Notes under the pieces: generated by a model
Databases searched by the model: none
Seen by the model: the letters and a program-made list of their open reading frames with translations, nothing else
What the model was told of the DNA's origin: nothing
Shown: positions 24,538 through 32,943 of the stretch, one piece after another
How the letters are laid out: each line of letters begins with the position of its first letter
Position numbering within the stretch: the first letter of the stretch is position 1
NCBI GenBank assembly: GCA_934661005.1
Contig: CAKUIK010000025.1
Location: 1 to 34,186, forward strand
Length of the DNA stretch: 34,186 bases
Source: an uncultured Slackia sp.
GTDB taxonomy: Bacteria > Actinomycetota > Coriobacteriia > Coriobacteriales > Eggerthellaceae
Direction of reading: 5' to 3'
Made by a program: the position numbers and the translations under genes

Positions 24538-25443
24538 CTAGTCCAAGAAGCTCTCATTGATATCGAGTTTGAAATCACGGGCGATTGCGTGCAGGCCCTC
24601 GTCGGTAATCGTGTTTTGGAAATCGTCGCTTCCGCCATTGAGCAGACGCGCCTCGGCATAGATCGCCGCCGCCTTCTCAATGGTGTGCATAAGGCCGAAC
24701 GTGGTATCGAAATCGGGGCCAGAGCAGAACAGGCCGTGCTGCGCCCAAATGGCAGCGTCGTAGGTCTTCATAAGCTCAGAAGTCGCCTCCGCGATTTCGG
24801 CGCCGCCCGGCACCATCCACGGCACCACGCCGACGCCCTTCGGAAACACCACGATGCATTCGGTCATAGCCTTCCACAGCGCACGGGTAATCGTGCGCGC
24901 GTCGAGGGGCATCACGAACGTCAGGGCGATCACATTGCCCGGATGGGCATGGTAAATCACACGGCAGGCGTCATTGGTGGCCTTCATGCGAACCGAGTGG
25001 TTCATGAAATGCGTCGGGAATTCAGACGTCGGCTTGCCGCCGTCTTTCAGGCCCCACACAATGCGCCACGCGTCGCCCGCGTCGTTGATTTCGACGATGC
25101 CGACGTTGTGAGCCGGGTCAAGCGGCACGTTGCGCATGTAGCGGCCCGATCCGGTCGTCGTGAAGAATGCGCCGCGCAAATTGTCGGCCTGCACGCCCAT
25201 AGAGACCCACTCAGACGGCTCATCGTTGAAGAACGGACGGCATGCGGCCACTTCGGCGTCGGTCATGCGGTACGTCAGGTTTCCGCCATTGCGCTCATGC
25301 CAGCCCTGATCCCAGCCATCGCCGCACAAGCGCACGAAGCCCTTCATGAACGGCTGCTGCTCAACCGCGACGCCCGAAACGGCGCCCTTCGCGACAGAAA
25401 CGCCCTTCTCAACCACATTCTGGGCGCTATCGAGAATACCCAT
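24538..25443 (-). CDS. rhaD: Rhamnulose-1-phosphate aldolase
   Basis: RhaD cleaves L-rhamnulose 1-phosphate to DHAP and L-lactaldehyde, a zinc-dependent class II aldolase reaction. The protein (301 residues) shows GWHERNGGNLTYR, the phosphate-site TTTGSGRYMRN, the zinc ligands of YHAHPGN and AQHGLF, and the LDPAHNVGIVEI stretch, all as in E. coli RhaD. It has about 25 extra N-terminal residues before the conserved start, possibly an amphipathic segment (SAQNVVEKGVSVAKGAVSG). AAGAAAGG lies 11 bases before the ATG, slightly far. The 126-base gap to rhaA contains a hairpin at 25522-25557. Confidence 0.95.
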   Translation of the reverse strand: MGILDSAQNVVEKGVSVAKGAVSGVAVEQQPFMKGFVRLCGDGWDQGWHERNGGNLTYRMTDAEVAACRPFFNDEPSEWVSMGVQADNLRGAFFTTTGSGRYMRNVPLDPAHNVGIVEINDAGDAWRIVWGLKDGGKPTSEFPTHFMNHSVRMKATNDACRVIYHAHPGNVIALTFVMPLDARTITRALWKAMTECIVVFPKGVGVVPWMVPGGAEIAEATSELMKTYDAAIWAQHGLFCSGPDFDTTFGLMHTIEKAAAIYAEARLLNGGSDDFQNTITDEGLHAIARDFKLDINESFLD

Positions 25444-25521
25444 TGTCTTGCATACCTTTCTTAATTCGCGCGCATTGCACGCCTCACAGAACAGCGACCC
25501 GCATCGACTCGCTGCGACAAG

Positions 25522-25557
25522 CGGCCCAACCGCCCGCGAAAGCGCGCAGCTGGGCCG
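25522..25557. repeat. Hairpin between rhaA and rhaD
   Basis: CGGCCCA (25522-25528) and TGGGCCG (25551-25557) are perfect arms around a G+C-rich loop with an inner CGC-GAAA-GCG hairpin. No T tract follows on the minus strand, so it is more likely an RNA-processing or stability element within the operon than a full terminator. Confidence 0.55.
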
Positions 25558-25569
25558 AAATACACCAAT

Positions 25570-26829
25570 TTAGCAGCGCTGAGAGAGCACTTCGTTCTCA
25601 TACGCCTTGATGGGAGCCCACAGCTCGCCATCGACGGGAACGCCGGCGCGTCGGCAGAATTCATCCCACACGGCGCCAAACGGCATGGTCTTGAACTGTT
25701 CGGTCACAATCATCTTTTCAGAGAACCGATACGTGTCTTGCAGCTTTTTCAGGCGATCCCACGGCTGCAACATCTCAAACAGCAGGCTCTTCTCCATGGC
25801 GCGCGTGCCCGTGCACCATGCGCCGATGCGATTGATAGAAGCGTCGAAGAAGTCCAGGCCAATGATGATCTTGTCCCATCCGCCCGGGCAACGCACCACT
25901 TCAGACGCGATTTCTTTGATGCTGTCCTCGAACAGCACCACATGGTCGGAGTCCCAGTGCATAGAACGGGTCACATGCAGCGGCACATAGGGGAAGAACA
26001 GCAGCAGGCTCGAGAGCTTGTCGGAAATGTTCTCCATGGGGTTGAAGTGGCCGGCGTCGATCAGCGTGACGATGTTGCCGCCCTTCTTCGCCGCGTAGGA
26101 TACGTAAAACTCCTGGTTGCCCGTGGTGAAGCCCTCAACGCCAATGCCGAAGACCTTCTGCTCGACCGAGTCGATGACATGCGGGCAATCGAAGGAATAG
26201 ATCTCGTCCAGAGCGTCCTTCAGGCGCTCGCGCATGCCGTAGCGGTCGGCCGCATAGTCTTTCAACCCGTCGGGAATCCAGAAGTTGTTGAGCACCATGT
26301 CGTCGAGCTCTTCGCCAATGCGCTCGGCGATTTTGCGGCAAGCGATGCAGTGGCGAATCCAGAAATCACGCACGTCTTTCTCGGGCGAGGAAACCGTGAG
26401 GCCCTCTTTCACCATGGGATGGCTGAACAGCGTGGGGTTGAAGTCGATGCCATAGCCATGCTCCTTGGCCCATGCGACCCACGGCTCAAAATGCTTGTAT
26501 TCAATCTGGTCGCGATCGACCCAGGGATTCTCGTCGGTAAAAATGGCGTAGCTCGCATGAAGGTTGATGCGCTTCTTGCCGGGAATGAGGCTGCATGCCT
26601 TCTCGAAGTCGGCGGTCAGCTCCTCGAACGTACGGGCGCGACCAGGATAATTGCCCGTGGTCATGATGCCGCCCGATGCCGCATTGTCCTTCTGATCAAA
26701 GCCCATAACGTCATCGCCCTGCCAGCAATTGACCGAAATGGCCTTGCCGGCGAGCTTCTCGAGGACGGCTTCGGTATCGATGCCCTCTGCCGCGTATGCC
26801 TCGCGTGCCAGTTCGTAGGCTGTGCTCAT
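25570..26829 (-). CDS. rhaA: L-rhamnose isomerase
   Basis: RhaA converts L-rhamnose to L-rhamnulose using divalent metal ions. The 419-residue protein has the usual length and the family sequence throughout: ISVNCWQGDDVMGF, GGIMTTGNYPGRAR, KRINLHASYA, the metal-site regions LIDAGHFNP and HWDSDHVV, and GLDFFDASINR. The ATG at 26829 has AGGAG five bases upstream. It follows rhaB after 77 bases on the same strand and precedes rhaD. Confidence 0.97.
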   Translation of the reverse strand: MSTAYELAREAYAAEGIDTEAVLEKLAGKAISVNCWQGDDVMGFDQKDNAASGGIMTTGNYPGRARTFEELTADFEKACSLIPGKKRINLHASYAIFTDENPWVDRDQIEYKHFEPWVAWAKEHGYGIDFNPTLFSHPMVKEGLTVSSPEKDVRDFWIRHCIACRKIAERIGEELDDMVLNNFWIPDGLKDYAADRYGMRERLKDALDEIYSFDCPHVIDSVEQKVFGIGVEGFTTGNQEFYVSYAAKKGGNIVTLIDAGHFNPMENISDKLSSLLLFFPYVPLHVTRSMHWDSDHVVLFEDSIKEIASEVVRCPGGWDKIIIGLDFFDASINRIGAWCTGTRAMEKSLLFEMLQPWDRLKKLQDTYRFSEKMIVTEQFKTMPFGAVWDEFCRRAGVPVDGELWAPIKAYENEVLSQRC

Positions 26830-26906
26830 GTGCGCTCCTATCTAGTAAGTTCTCTCTATTCAAAGCCGCCGAGGCGGCCGTGAATTGCTTGGTTGATCGC
26901 CCGTCG

Positions 26907-28379
26907 TTATTCGGGCTGGTAGACCTCGACGTTAAACGATGCGCGAATGGCGTCGCGCGCCTGCTGCAGGTCGTCGAAGCGCCCGTCGCCAATCATTTGG
27001 ACAACAAGATTGCCCAAACTCGTTCCCTCAACGGGGCCGGCGTATACGGGCAGGCCGCACGCATTGGCGGTCATTTGGTTGAGATATGCGTCTTGGCAAC
27101 CGCCGCCGACGATGTTGATGGATGTATAGCTGCGCCCGGTAAGCGCGGAAAGCTCGTTGACGGAATCGGAATAGCAGCTGGTCAAGCTTGAGTAGACGCA
27201 GCGCATAAGCTCGCCTACGCCCTCGGGGACCTCTTGGCCGGTTTCGCGGCACGCCTGGCGAATCTCGTCGATCATCGACGCGGGCGCAAGGAAGCGGTCA
27301 TCATTGACGTTGACGAAAGGTGCAGGGCCGCTCGCCTGGGCATCAGCCTCGCGAGCAGCATCAATCAAATCGCCGAAACCCCATTCCTTTTCGGCGCGCT
27401 GCCTGCCAGAACCTGAGCCTGCGACGTAATCGACGCCGTTAAGCTCACGGCGAATGGACTGGATCATCCACAAGCCCATGATGTTTTTCAAGAAGCGATA
27501 GCGTTTCAGATAACCGCCCTCGTTTGTGAAGTTCTGGAAACGGCTCGCATCAGACGTGATGGGGCCTTCATGCTCCACGCCAAGCAGGCTCCACGTGCCA
27601 CTCGACAGATACACCGCATCTTCGTCGCACGCGGGAACGGCGAGGAAGGCCGAGCCTGTGTCGTGCGTCGCGGGAAGCACGACCTGCGCGTCGAAGCCCA
27701 CGCGAGCCTGCACCTCGCTGGTCAGGCCGCCGAGCACGGTGCCCGGCATAGACACGTCGCCGAAAATGCGGGAAGGCGCGCCCGCCGCCGCAAGCGCCTG
27801 CTCGTCCCAAGCGCACGTGCGCGCGTTGAGCAGGTTCGTGGTGGTGGCGTTGGTGTATTCGTTCGCCATAACGCCCGTAAGCAGGTAGTTCAGATATTCG
27901 GGCACCATAAGGAAGCGATCGGCCGATTCGAGCTCCTCGGGATGCTCGGCGGAAAGCGCGGCCAGCTGGTAGATAGTGTTGAAGGCCTGGCGTTGAATGC
28001 CCGTCGCACGATAGAGCGAATCCAAGCCAACAGCGCGATCGACCTTGGCGGCGATCGGCTGCGTGCGCGCATCGCGATACGCCACGGCATCGCCCACGCG
28101 ATTTCCGCATGAATCGACCAGCACGAAGTCGACGCCCCAGGTGTCAATGCCGATTGTCGTGGGAATTTTTCCCGCAGCGGCGCACTTCTCCAGGCCAACC
28201 AGGACATTTTCCCAAATCATGTCAATGTCCCAGCAATCATGGCCGCGGCGGCGCACCTGCGTATTGTCGAAGCGGTGCATCTCTTCGAGCGCGATCTTTC
28301 CGTCTTCAATATGGCCAAGCACATGACGGCCACTCGACGCTCCAATGTCAATTGCCAGATAATAACGCTGCTGTGGCAT
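26907..28379 (-). CDS. rhaB: Rhamnulokinase
   Basis: RhaB phosphorylates L-rhamnulose with ATP to rhamnulose 1-phosphate. The 490-residue protein is of the FGGY sugar kinase family: the N-terminal phosphate loop AIDIGASSGRHVLG, the sugar-site IDTWGVDFVL, the catalytic Asp in ATHDTGSAF (about residue 240), YLSSGTWSLLGVE and the adenine-site NIVGGGCQDAYLNQM. Its ATG overlaps the pyruvate kinase stop by one base (TAATG), with GGGGAG six bases before it, so both are almost certainly on one transcript and probably coupled in translation. Confidence 0.96.
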   Translation of the reverse strand: MPQQRYYLAIDIGASSGRHVLGHIEDGKIALEEMHRFDNTQVRRRGHDCWDIDMIWENVLVGLEKCAAAGKIPTTIGIDTWGVDFVLVDSCGNRVGDAVAYRDARTQPIAAKVDRAVGLDSLYRATGIQRQAFNTIYQLAALSAEHPEELESADRFLMVPEYLNYLLTGVMANEYTNATTTNLLNARTCAWDEQALAAAGAPSRIFGDVSMPGTVLGGLTSEVQARVGFDAQVVLPATHDTGSAFLAVPACDEDAVYLSSGTWSLLGVEHEGPITSDASRFQNFTNEGGYLKRYRFLKNIMGLWMIQSIRRELNGVDYVAGSGSGRQRAEKEWGFGDLIDAAREADAQASGPAPFVNVNDDRFLAPASMIDEIRQACRETGQEVPEGVGELMRCVYSSLTSCYSDSVNELSALTGRSYTSINIVGGGCQDAYLNQMTANACGLPVYAGPVEGTSLGNLVVQMIGDGRFDDLQQARDAIRASFNVEVYQPE

Positions 28380-29878
28380 TAGCGCTCCCCTTCCGCATCG
28401 GCGTGGCGCATGCCGTCGCTTTCGCGAATCTGCACGACGTACATCACGTTCGTAGCCGCAACCGCGTCGGGAGCGCCGTTCATGCCCGGCGAAACCACAG
28501 GGCTCGTGGCCCGGTCGCCAGCGGTAAACACCGCTACATCGCCATCGTGCACATATCCGTGCGACACGACGGCCTGGCGCGCGTTTTCAACAACCCTGAT
28601 CATGTCGCCCTGCACATCGCCAAGCATAGGGGTTACACCCCAATGAATCTGCTGCTTGCGCATAACGCGCGGCGAGGGGGTCACGGCATAAATCGGCACA
28701 CGAGGGCGCAAGTTCGACACCAAACGCGAGGTGCGGCCCGACATCGTAGGCGCCACAATGCACGCCGCGTTCACGTTTTCGGCCGTTTGCACCGCGGCGA
28801 TGCCCACCGCGAGCGCCACGCGCGCACGAACGCGGGTGCGATCGGGGGTGCGCTCGTCAAACATGTAAGGCTCCGACGCCTCGGCGATGCGAGACATCAT
28901 TTGAACAGCGGGCACAGGGTAGCGACCGCAGGCCGTTTCGCCCGACAGCATAACGGCATCGGTTCCATCATAGATGGCATTCGCCACATCGCCCACTTCG
29001 GCGCGCGTCGGGCGCGGGTTGCGAATCATCGAATCGAGCATTTGCGTGGCCGTGATAACCGGTTTCGATGCGCGATTGCATGCACGGATGATTTCCTTCT
29101 GAATATGCGGCACCTTATGGGCAGGAACCTCAACGCCCAAATCGCCACGCGCAATCATGATGCCGTCAGAAGCCTCGATAATCTCGACGATGTTGTCAAC
29201 AGCCTCGGAGCACTCAATCTTCGAGATAAGCGAAATGTCCTCGCCGCCGTTTTCGTCCAAAAATGCGCGTATTTCGCGCACGCCGGCCGCGTCCCTCACG
29301 AACGAAGCTGCCACGAAATCAACCTCTTGCTCAATGCCGAACAACAAATCGGCGCGATCTTGGTCGGTCATCGTAGGCAGGGGCACGCACACTCCGGGCA
29401 AGTTGATGGATTTGTGCTCGCCGAGCATGCCTGAATTTTGAACGGTGCAATGAATGTCGGTGCCTTCGACGGAATCGACGGCAAGCTCGATGAGCCCATC
29501 GTCGACAAGCATGATGGTGCCCGGCTTCACGACCTCGGAAAGCCCGTGGCACGTTTGGGTCACAAGCCGGTCGGTGCCTTCAACTTCGCGCTCGGTGAAC
29601 GTGAATGCACGGCCAGCCATCAGGCGAATCGGCTCGTGGCCCGCAAGCAGCCCCGTTCGAATTTCGGGGCCCTTCGTGTCGAGCAGCACCGCGCAGGGAG
29701 AATCAACCTCACGGCGAACCTTGCGAAGGCGCTCCATGCGCGCACGATGCTCCTCGTGCGTCCCATGGGAAAAATTAAAGCGGGCAATATCCATGCCCGC
29801 AGCGATGAGGCCTTTGAGGGTCGACTCGCTGTCGACCGAGGGCCCCAAGGTACAAACGATTTTCGTTCGCTTTGCCAT
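28379..29878 (-). CDS. pyk: Pyruvate kinase, first gene of the rhamnose operon
   Basis: Pyruvate kinase makes pyruvate and ATP from PEP and ADP. The 499-residue protein has KRTKIVCTLGPS at the start, the NFSHG and DTKGPEIRTG segments of the active site, the catalytic Lys in SLISKIE (about residue 219), the metal-binding IMIARGDLGVE and the ATQMLDSMI signature. The C-terminal domain looks of usual size. The ATG at 29878 has GGAGG five bases upstream. Its direct overlap with rhaB is unusual: in most genomes pyk sits with other glycolytic genes or alone. Here it would raise the capacity for the lower part of glycolysis when DHAP flows from rhamnose, which is inference. Whether this is the only pyk of the genome cannot be seen. 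Confidence 0.95.
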   Translation of the reverse strand: MAKRTKIVCTLGPSVDSESTLKGLIAAGMDIARFNFSHGTHEEHRARMERLRKVRREVDSPCAVLLDTKGPEIRTGLLAGHEPIRLMAGRAFTFTEREVEGTDRLVTQTCHGLSEVVKPGTIMLVDDGLIELAVDSVEGTDIHCTVQNSGMLGEHKSINLPGVCVPLPTMTDQDRADLLFGIEQEVDFVAASFVRDAAGVREIRAFLDENGGEDISLISKIECSEAVDNIVEIIEASDGIMIARGDLGVEVPAHKVPHIQKEIIRACNRASKPVITATQMLDSMIRNPRPTRAEVGDVANAIYDGTDAVMLSGETACGRYPVPAVQMMSRIAEASEPYMFDERTPDRTRVRARVALAVGIAAVQTAENVNAACIVAPTMSGRTSRLVSNLRPRVPIYAVTPSPRVMRKQQIHWGVTPMLGDVQGDMIRVVENARQAVVSHGYVHDGDVAVFTAGDRATSPVVSPGMNGAPDAVAATNVMYVVQIRESDGMRHADAEGER

Positions 29879-29990
29879 ATATCCTCCAGATGCGTCCTCG
29901 TATTAAATGAAACGCACGTGGGGCAAATATAACGCTGCACTATCCAACACGCCGAATAAACAAGAAAAATTATTAAAATGACCACCCCCC

Positions 29991-30021
29991 ATTAAATGGA
30001 ACCAAAAAGGCTCCATTTCAG
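29991..30021. promoter_or_regulatory. Overlapping palindrome and hairpin upstream of pyk
   Basis: AAATGGA (29994-30000) and TCCATTT (30012-30018) pair, and the stem continues with ACC/GGC to a loop of five A. The left arm overlaps the palindrome CCATTAAATGG (29989-29999). It may be an operator for the rhamnose operon, or a weak second terminator for transcripts from the FKBP side. Confidence 0.4.
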
Positions 30022-30175
30022 GCATGTTACGCCTCAAAGGCCCCCAGCAAAATACCCCAGGCGTCCCGCGCGCTAGACATTGCCCCCTTCGCATGCCACG
30101 CCTCGATGGGCGCGCCTCGATTACGGCACGCAGCCTATCGGTTTTCCTGCATACAGCGCCTTGTCCAAAACGCAG

Positions 30176-30200
30176 AAAAGGCCGCCTATGGCGACCTTTT
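30176..30200 (-). terminator. Terminator of the FKBP gene
   Basis: On the minus strand AAAAGGTCGCC and GGCGGCCTTTT pair with one wobble around ATAG; the T run is the end of the stem itself. It is 28 bases past the FKBP stop. Confidence 0.6.
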
Positions 30201-30227
30201 CAAACGCATTGAAGCCATGCGCGTCTG

Positions 30228-30653
30228 TTACTCGACAACCTCGACGAGTTCGATTTCAAACGTGAGATCTTTGCCAGCGAGCTCGTGGTTCATGTCGAAC
30301 ACGCACTTCTCGCTGTCGACGGAAACGACCTTCGCAGGGAACGGACCCATGGGCCCCTGAAAGTACACCGTCTGGCCAACGGGCAGCTGATCGGCGTTGG
30401 GAACCTGGGAAACAGGAACTTCCTGAACGGCCTGCGGGTTGTATTCGCCATAGGCGTCGGCGGCGGGAATCTTCACCGTCTTCTTCTCGCCAACGGCCAT
30501 GTCCTTCACAGCGGCGTCGAAACCGGGAATCATCTGGCCGGCCATGCAGGTGAACTCGATGGGCTCGTTGCGATCGTAGCTGCAGTCGAACTGCGTGCCG
30601 TCGTCGAGCGTGCCGCGGTAGTGGGCCTTGACCTTCTTGCCTTCGTTGCTCAT
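30228..30653 (-). CDS. SlyD-like FKBP peptidyl-prolyl isomerase
   Basis: The 141-residue protein is an FKBP-type prolyl isomerase and folding helper in the cytoplasm. KVKAHYRGTLDDGTQFDCSY, PIEFTCMAGQMIPGFDAAV and GEKKTVKIPAADAYGEY are the FKBP core, and the following segment up to DMNHELAGKDLTFEIELVEV is the SlyD-type insert-in-flap arrangement. Unlike E. coli SlyD, no His/Cys-rich metal-binding tail follows. ATG at 30653 with GAGAGGA upstream is chosen; the open frame to 30788 has no other support. A TATAGT box lies 43 bases upstream. Confidence 0.93.
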   Translation of the reverse strand: MSNEGKKVKAHYRGTLDDGTQFDCSYDRNEPIEFTCMAGQMIPGFDAAVKDMAVGEKKTVKIPAADAYGEYNPQAVQEVPVSQVPNADQLPVGQTVYFQGPMGPFPAKVVSVDSEKCVFDMNHELAGKDLTFEIELVEVVE

Positions 30654-30695
30654 GGGAGCACGTCCTCTCTTCGTATTGAAAGATGCATGCCGCTC

Positions 30696-30701
30696 ACTAT
30701 A
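30696..30701 (-). promoter_or_regulatory. -10 box of the FKBP gene
   Basis: TATAGT on the minus strand, 43 bases before the FKBP start, with no good -35 element. It suggests that FKBP is transcribed apart from the kinase gene upstream. Confidence 0.4.
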
Positions 30702-30794
30702 CCCGATTAGCTTCGTTATTTCCGCACGATGTGCCAGGCGACGCGAATCGATACAGAACCGTGAGGGCGAAATCGCCGAACGCGGCAAGAAAAC

Positions 30795-32336
30795 CTACTG
30801 CGCTATAGGTTGCGTGTATTGCCAACCAATGAGCATGGTTATCACGATGGCGGCGAGCGAAACCATCACGGCCGCAAGAATCGTTTGCCACCAGTTCAGC
30901 CGCGCCAGCACAGGAAACCGCGCCTGCAATCTGCGGCGGTCGAGAAGCGTATAGGCAAGCGCCGTGAGCATAGTGCCCAGCATGAACCAGTACTCAAGAA
31001 GGACGAACCACATCGGCAGCCCTTCGATTCCTTCAACGCCGGGGTTGAATGGGCTCGTAAAAGCTATCGCCATGAAAAAGAGGTACACGATGGTAAGCGC
31101 CACGTTCCAGGCGATGCCCAACCCTTGCGGGATAAGCTGCGACGGCGTTCTTTTCGAATGCCCGCGCATTTCTGGCGTCCAGTTGGCTCCAGGCGCCCCG
31201 GAGCCATACGTTGTCCCCGCCATGCGCCCAGAAGAAGACGCGCTCGACCCGGCCATCGAATCAGTCGGCATGCGGCCATTCCGCAATCCAGAGTTCCATC
31301 CCGCGCAATCTCCCCAAGTGCCGTTCGCGCTTCCGCAACCTGCTCGCGCAAAGCCCGTTTCATGCAAGGCGAGCTCAAATGCGGCCTTCAATTCCCGAGC
31401 ACTCCCATAACGGTTCTTTGGATCGAACGCCGCCGCTTTCGCTATCACGCGCTGCACTTCTTTCGGAATGCGCTCATTCTCGAAATCACGCTCGCGCGAC
31501 GCAGCATTCGGCACGCTTCCCGTCAAGCAAAAGAAGAGCAGCAATCCGAGCGCATACACGTCGGATTGAACCGTCGTTTGCGCGAATCCGAATTGTTCAG
31601 GCGGCGCGTAAGCTCGCGTTCCGAAATGCGTCGTATCGCTTTGGGCACCCTCGGTGCACGTGCGCGATATGCCGAAATCGATAATTGTCAGCGATTCGCT
31701 CGACAGCATGACGTTGCTCGGCTTCAAATCGCGATGCACGATGGGCGGGTCGAACCGTTCATGCAACTCGCACGCCGCATCGCACAAACGAGGAAACACA
31801 TCAGCAGCCAACGCCAGCGAAGGCGCGCAGCGATGAACGATTTCCTCGAGCGTTTCGCCGAACACGTATTCCATGACAACCACGATTTCGTCGCCGATAA
31901 TCGCACAGTCATATATACGTGGAATGTAGCGAAAGCGCTTCCCCGCCTGTTGAGCAGCGAAAATACGCTCATATGCGCTACCGAGCCCCGATGCGCGCTC
32001 AATGCGCTTCCGAACGAACGGGCCTTGCGAGGCGCCATTTGCGCCCTCGAAATGCACACGTTCGGTAATTTCGGTCGCCGATTCCTTCAGAACCTCTTCA
32101 ACGACATAGCATTCTTGGCGGCGCATGGCTTCGAGCTGAGCAGCCAGCTCGCAAGAGATTTCATCAGACCCGCCATTCGGAACGCATCCCCCTTCGCCGC
32201 CCACGACGCCGTCGCCGCCGAAAACCCGCCCGCCGGTGGCAATCGAGAAATCGCGACATGCACCACGAGAGCCCGGCGCATAGCGCGGGCCCTCGGTCAA
32301 ATCGCTTTCGCAGGTGTTGTGAGGTAGAAAAGCCAT
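30795..32336 (-). CDS. Membrane Ser/Thr protein kinase
   Basis: This Hanks-type protein kinase phosphorylates Ser/Thr of unknown targets. The kinase core has the ATP-anchoring Lys in VRKRIE (about Lys110), VVVMEYVFGETLEE as the hinge, the catalytic loop IVHRDLKPSNVM (Asp203), the metal-binding DFG (220-222) and YAPPEQF in place of APE. The Gly-rich loop GxGxxG is not recognisable. The C-terminus carries about three hydrophobic helices (about 405-425, 445-467, 483-506). No PASTA or other sensor domain is present. The first 70 residues, Gly/Cys-rich, do not look conserved; ATG at 32336 has no ribosome site, and ATG at 32126 (MRRQECYVVEE) may be the true start. It lies 57 bases after the HTH-like gene on the same strand. 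Confidence 0.87.
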   Translation of the reverse strand: MAFLPHNTCESDLTEGPRYAPGSRGACRDFSIATGGRVFGGDGVVGGEGGCVPNGGSDEISCELAAQLEAMRRQECYVVEEVLKESATEITERVHFEGANGASQGPFVRKRIERASGLGSAYERIFAAQQAGKRFRYIPRIYDCAIIGDEIVVVMEYVFGETLEEIVHRCAPSLALAADVFPRLCDAACELHERFDPPIVHRDLKPSNVMLSSESLTIIDFGISRTCTEGAQSDTTHFGTRAYAPPEQFGFAQTTVQSDVYALGLLLFFCLTGSVPNAASRERDFENERIPKEVQRVIAKAAAFDPKNRYGSARELKAAFELALHETGFARAGCGSANGTWGDCAGWNSGLRNGRMPTDSMAGSSASSSGRMAGTTYGSGAPGANWTPEMRGHSKRTPSQLIPQGLGIAWNVALTIVYLFFMAIAFTSPFNPGVEGIEGLPMWFVLLEYWFMLGTMLTALAYTLLDRRRLQARFPVLARLNWWQTILAAVMVSLAAIVITMLIGWQYTQPIAQ

Positions 32337-32393
32337 GCGGCAATACTAGCAAACAATGTCGCCTGTCGCATCGGCGGCATCGCAAGCACGCCG

Positions 32394-32903
32394 CTACTGG
32401 CAAATAGTCTGCTCGCCGAAACGGTACAACTCCTCATCGGCGCGTCGCAACGTGAGGCCCTTTTCTATGCAGAAAATGATGATCGCGTCGCGTCGATCCT
32501 TGCAGTAGAGAGCACTTTGCCCCGCCGCCTGCAGCAAGCGATTCGTCTCGCGCAAATCGAGATTCATAGCGAATGCGAGAGCGAGCGCCTTATCGCGACC
32601 GCAACCACGCTCGCCTTTGAAGATCTGCCATCCGAACGTTTCGTTGAGACCCGCCTCGCGAATGACCTTCGAACGAACCAAACCGCGATCGGCAAGCAGC
32701 CACTGGAGATATTCGGGCAATGTCGGAGCCTGCAAATTGTGCGTGCTCGTGAACTGTTCCGGACTGGGGCTTTCGAGCAATTCGCACAGCAGTTCTTCAG
32801 TAAGCGGTTCCTTCACGCGGTGTTTCCTTCGTTTTCGACGACGAGCACGGGCCAGCGCACGAACGGCCATCTCGTCGGGCCATTCGCACAAACTACCGCC
32901 CAT
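32394..32903 (-). CDS. HTH-like protein paired with the Ser/Thr kinase
   Basis: The 169-residue protein has a very basic stretch near the N-terminus (RARRRKRRKHRVK, about 20-32), then a domain resembling a lambda-repressor-type helix-turn-helix (LPEYLQWLLADRGLVRSKVI, then ETFGWQIFKGERGCGRDKAL) and a C-terminal block with LQAAGQSALY, RRDAIIIFCIEKG and ELYRFGEQ. Proteins of this kind are found beside protein kinase genes in other anaerobes, as here; I recall this from general familiarity and could not check it. It may be a DNA-binding partner or a target of the kinase. The ATG at 32903 has a weak site; a start at the second Met is possible. Confidence 0.72.
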   Translation of the reverse strand: MGGSLCEWPDEMAVRALARARRRKRRKHRVKEPLTEELLCELLESPSPEQFTSTHNLQAPTLPEYLQWLLADRGLVRSKVIREAGLNETFGWQIFKGERGCGRDKALALAFAMNLDLRETNRLLQAAGQSALYCKDRRDAIIIFCIEKGLTLRRADEELYRFGEQTICQ

Positions 32904-32943
32904 TATTCCACATGCCTCTCCAAACCGAAACGCATGCGAACTG

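Larger units (their letters stand above)
29879..30227. other. Gene-free leader region of the pyk-rha operon
   Basis: This 349-base stretch must contain the promoter and any control sites of the pyk-rhamnose operon. It is A+T-rich at 29935-30010. It holds the palindrome CCATTAAATGG (29989-29999), an overlapping 10-bp hairpin (29991-30021) and the FKBP terminator at its far end. I could not define a convincing -35/-10 pair and see no known riboswitch or tRNA. Confidence 0.5.

Noticed and set aside
26796..27191. Plus-strand open frame across the rhaB-rhaA gap
   Set aside because: It is mostly antisense to rhaB and rhaA, with no ribosome site or domain.
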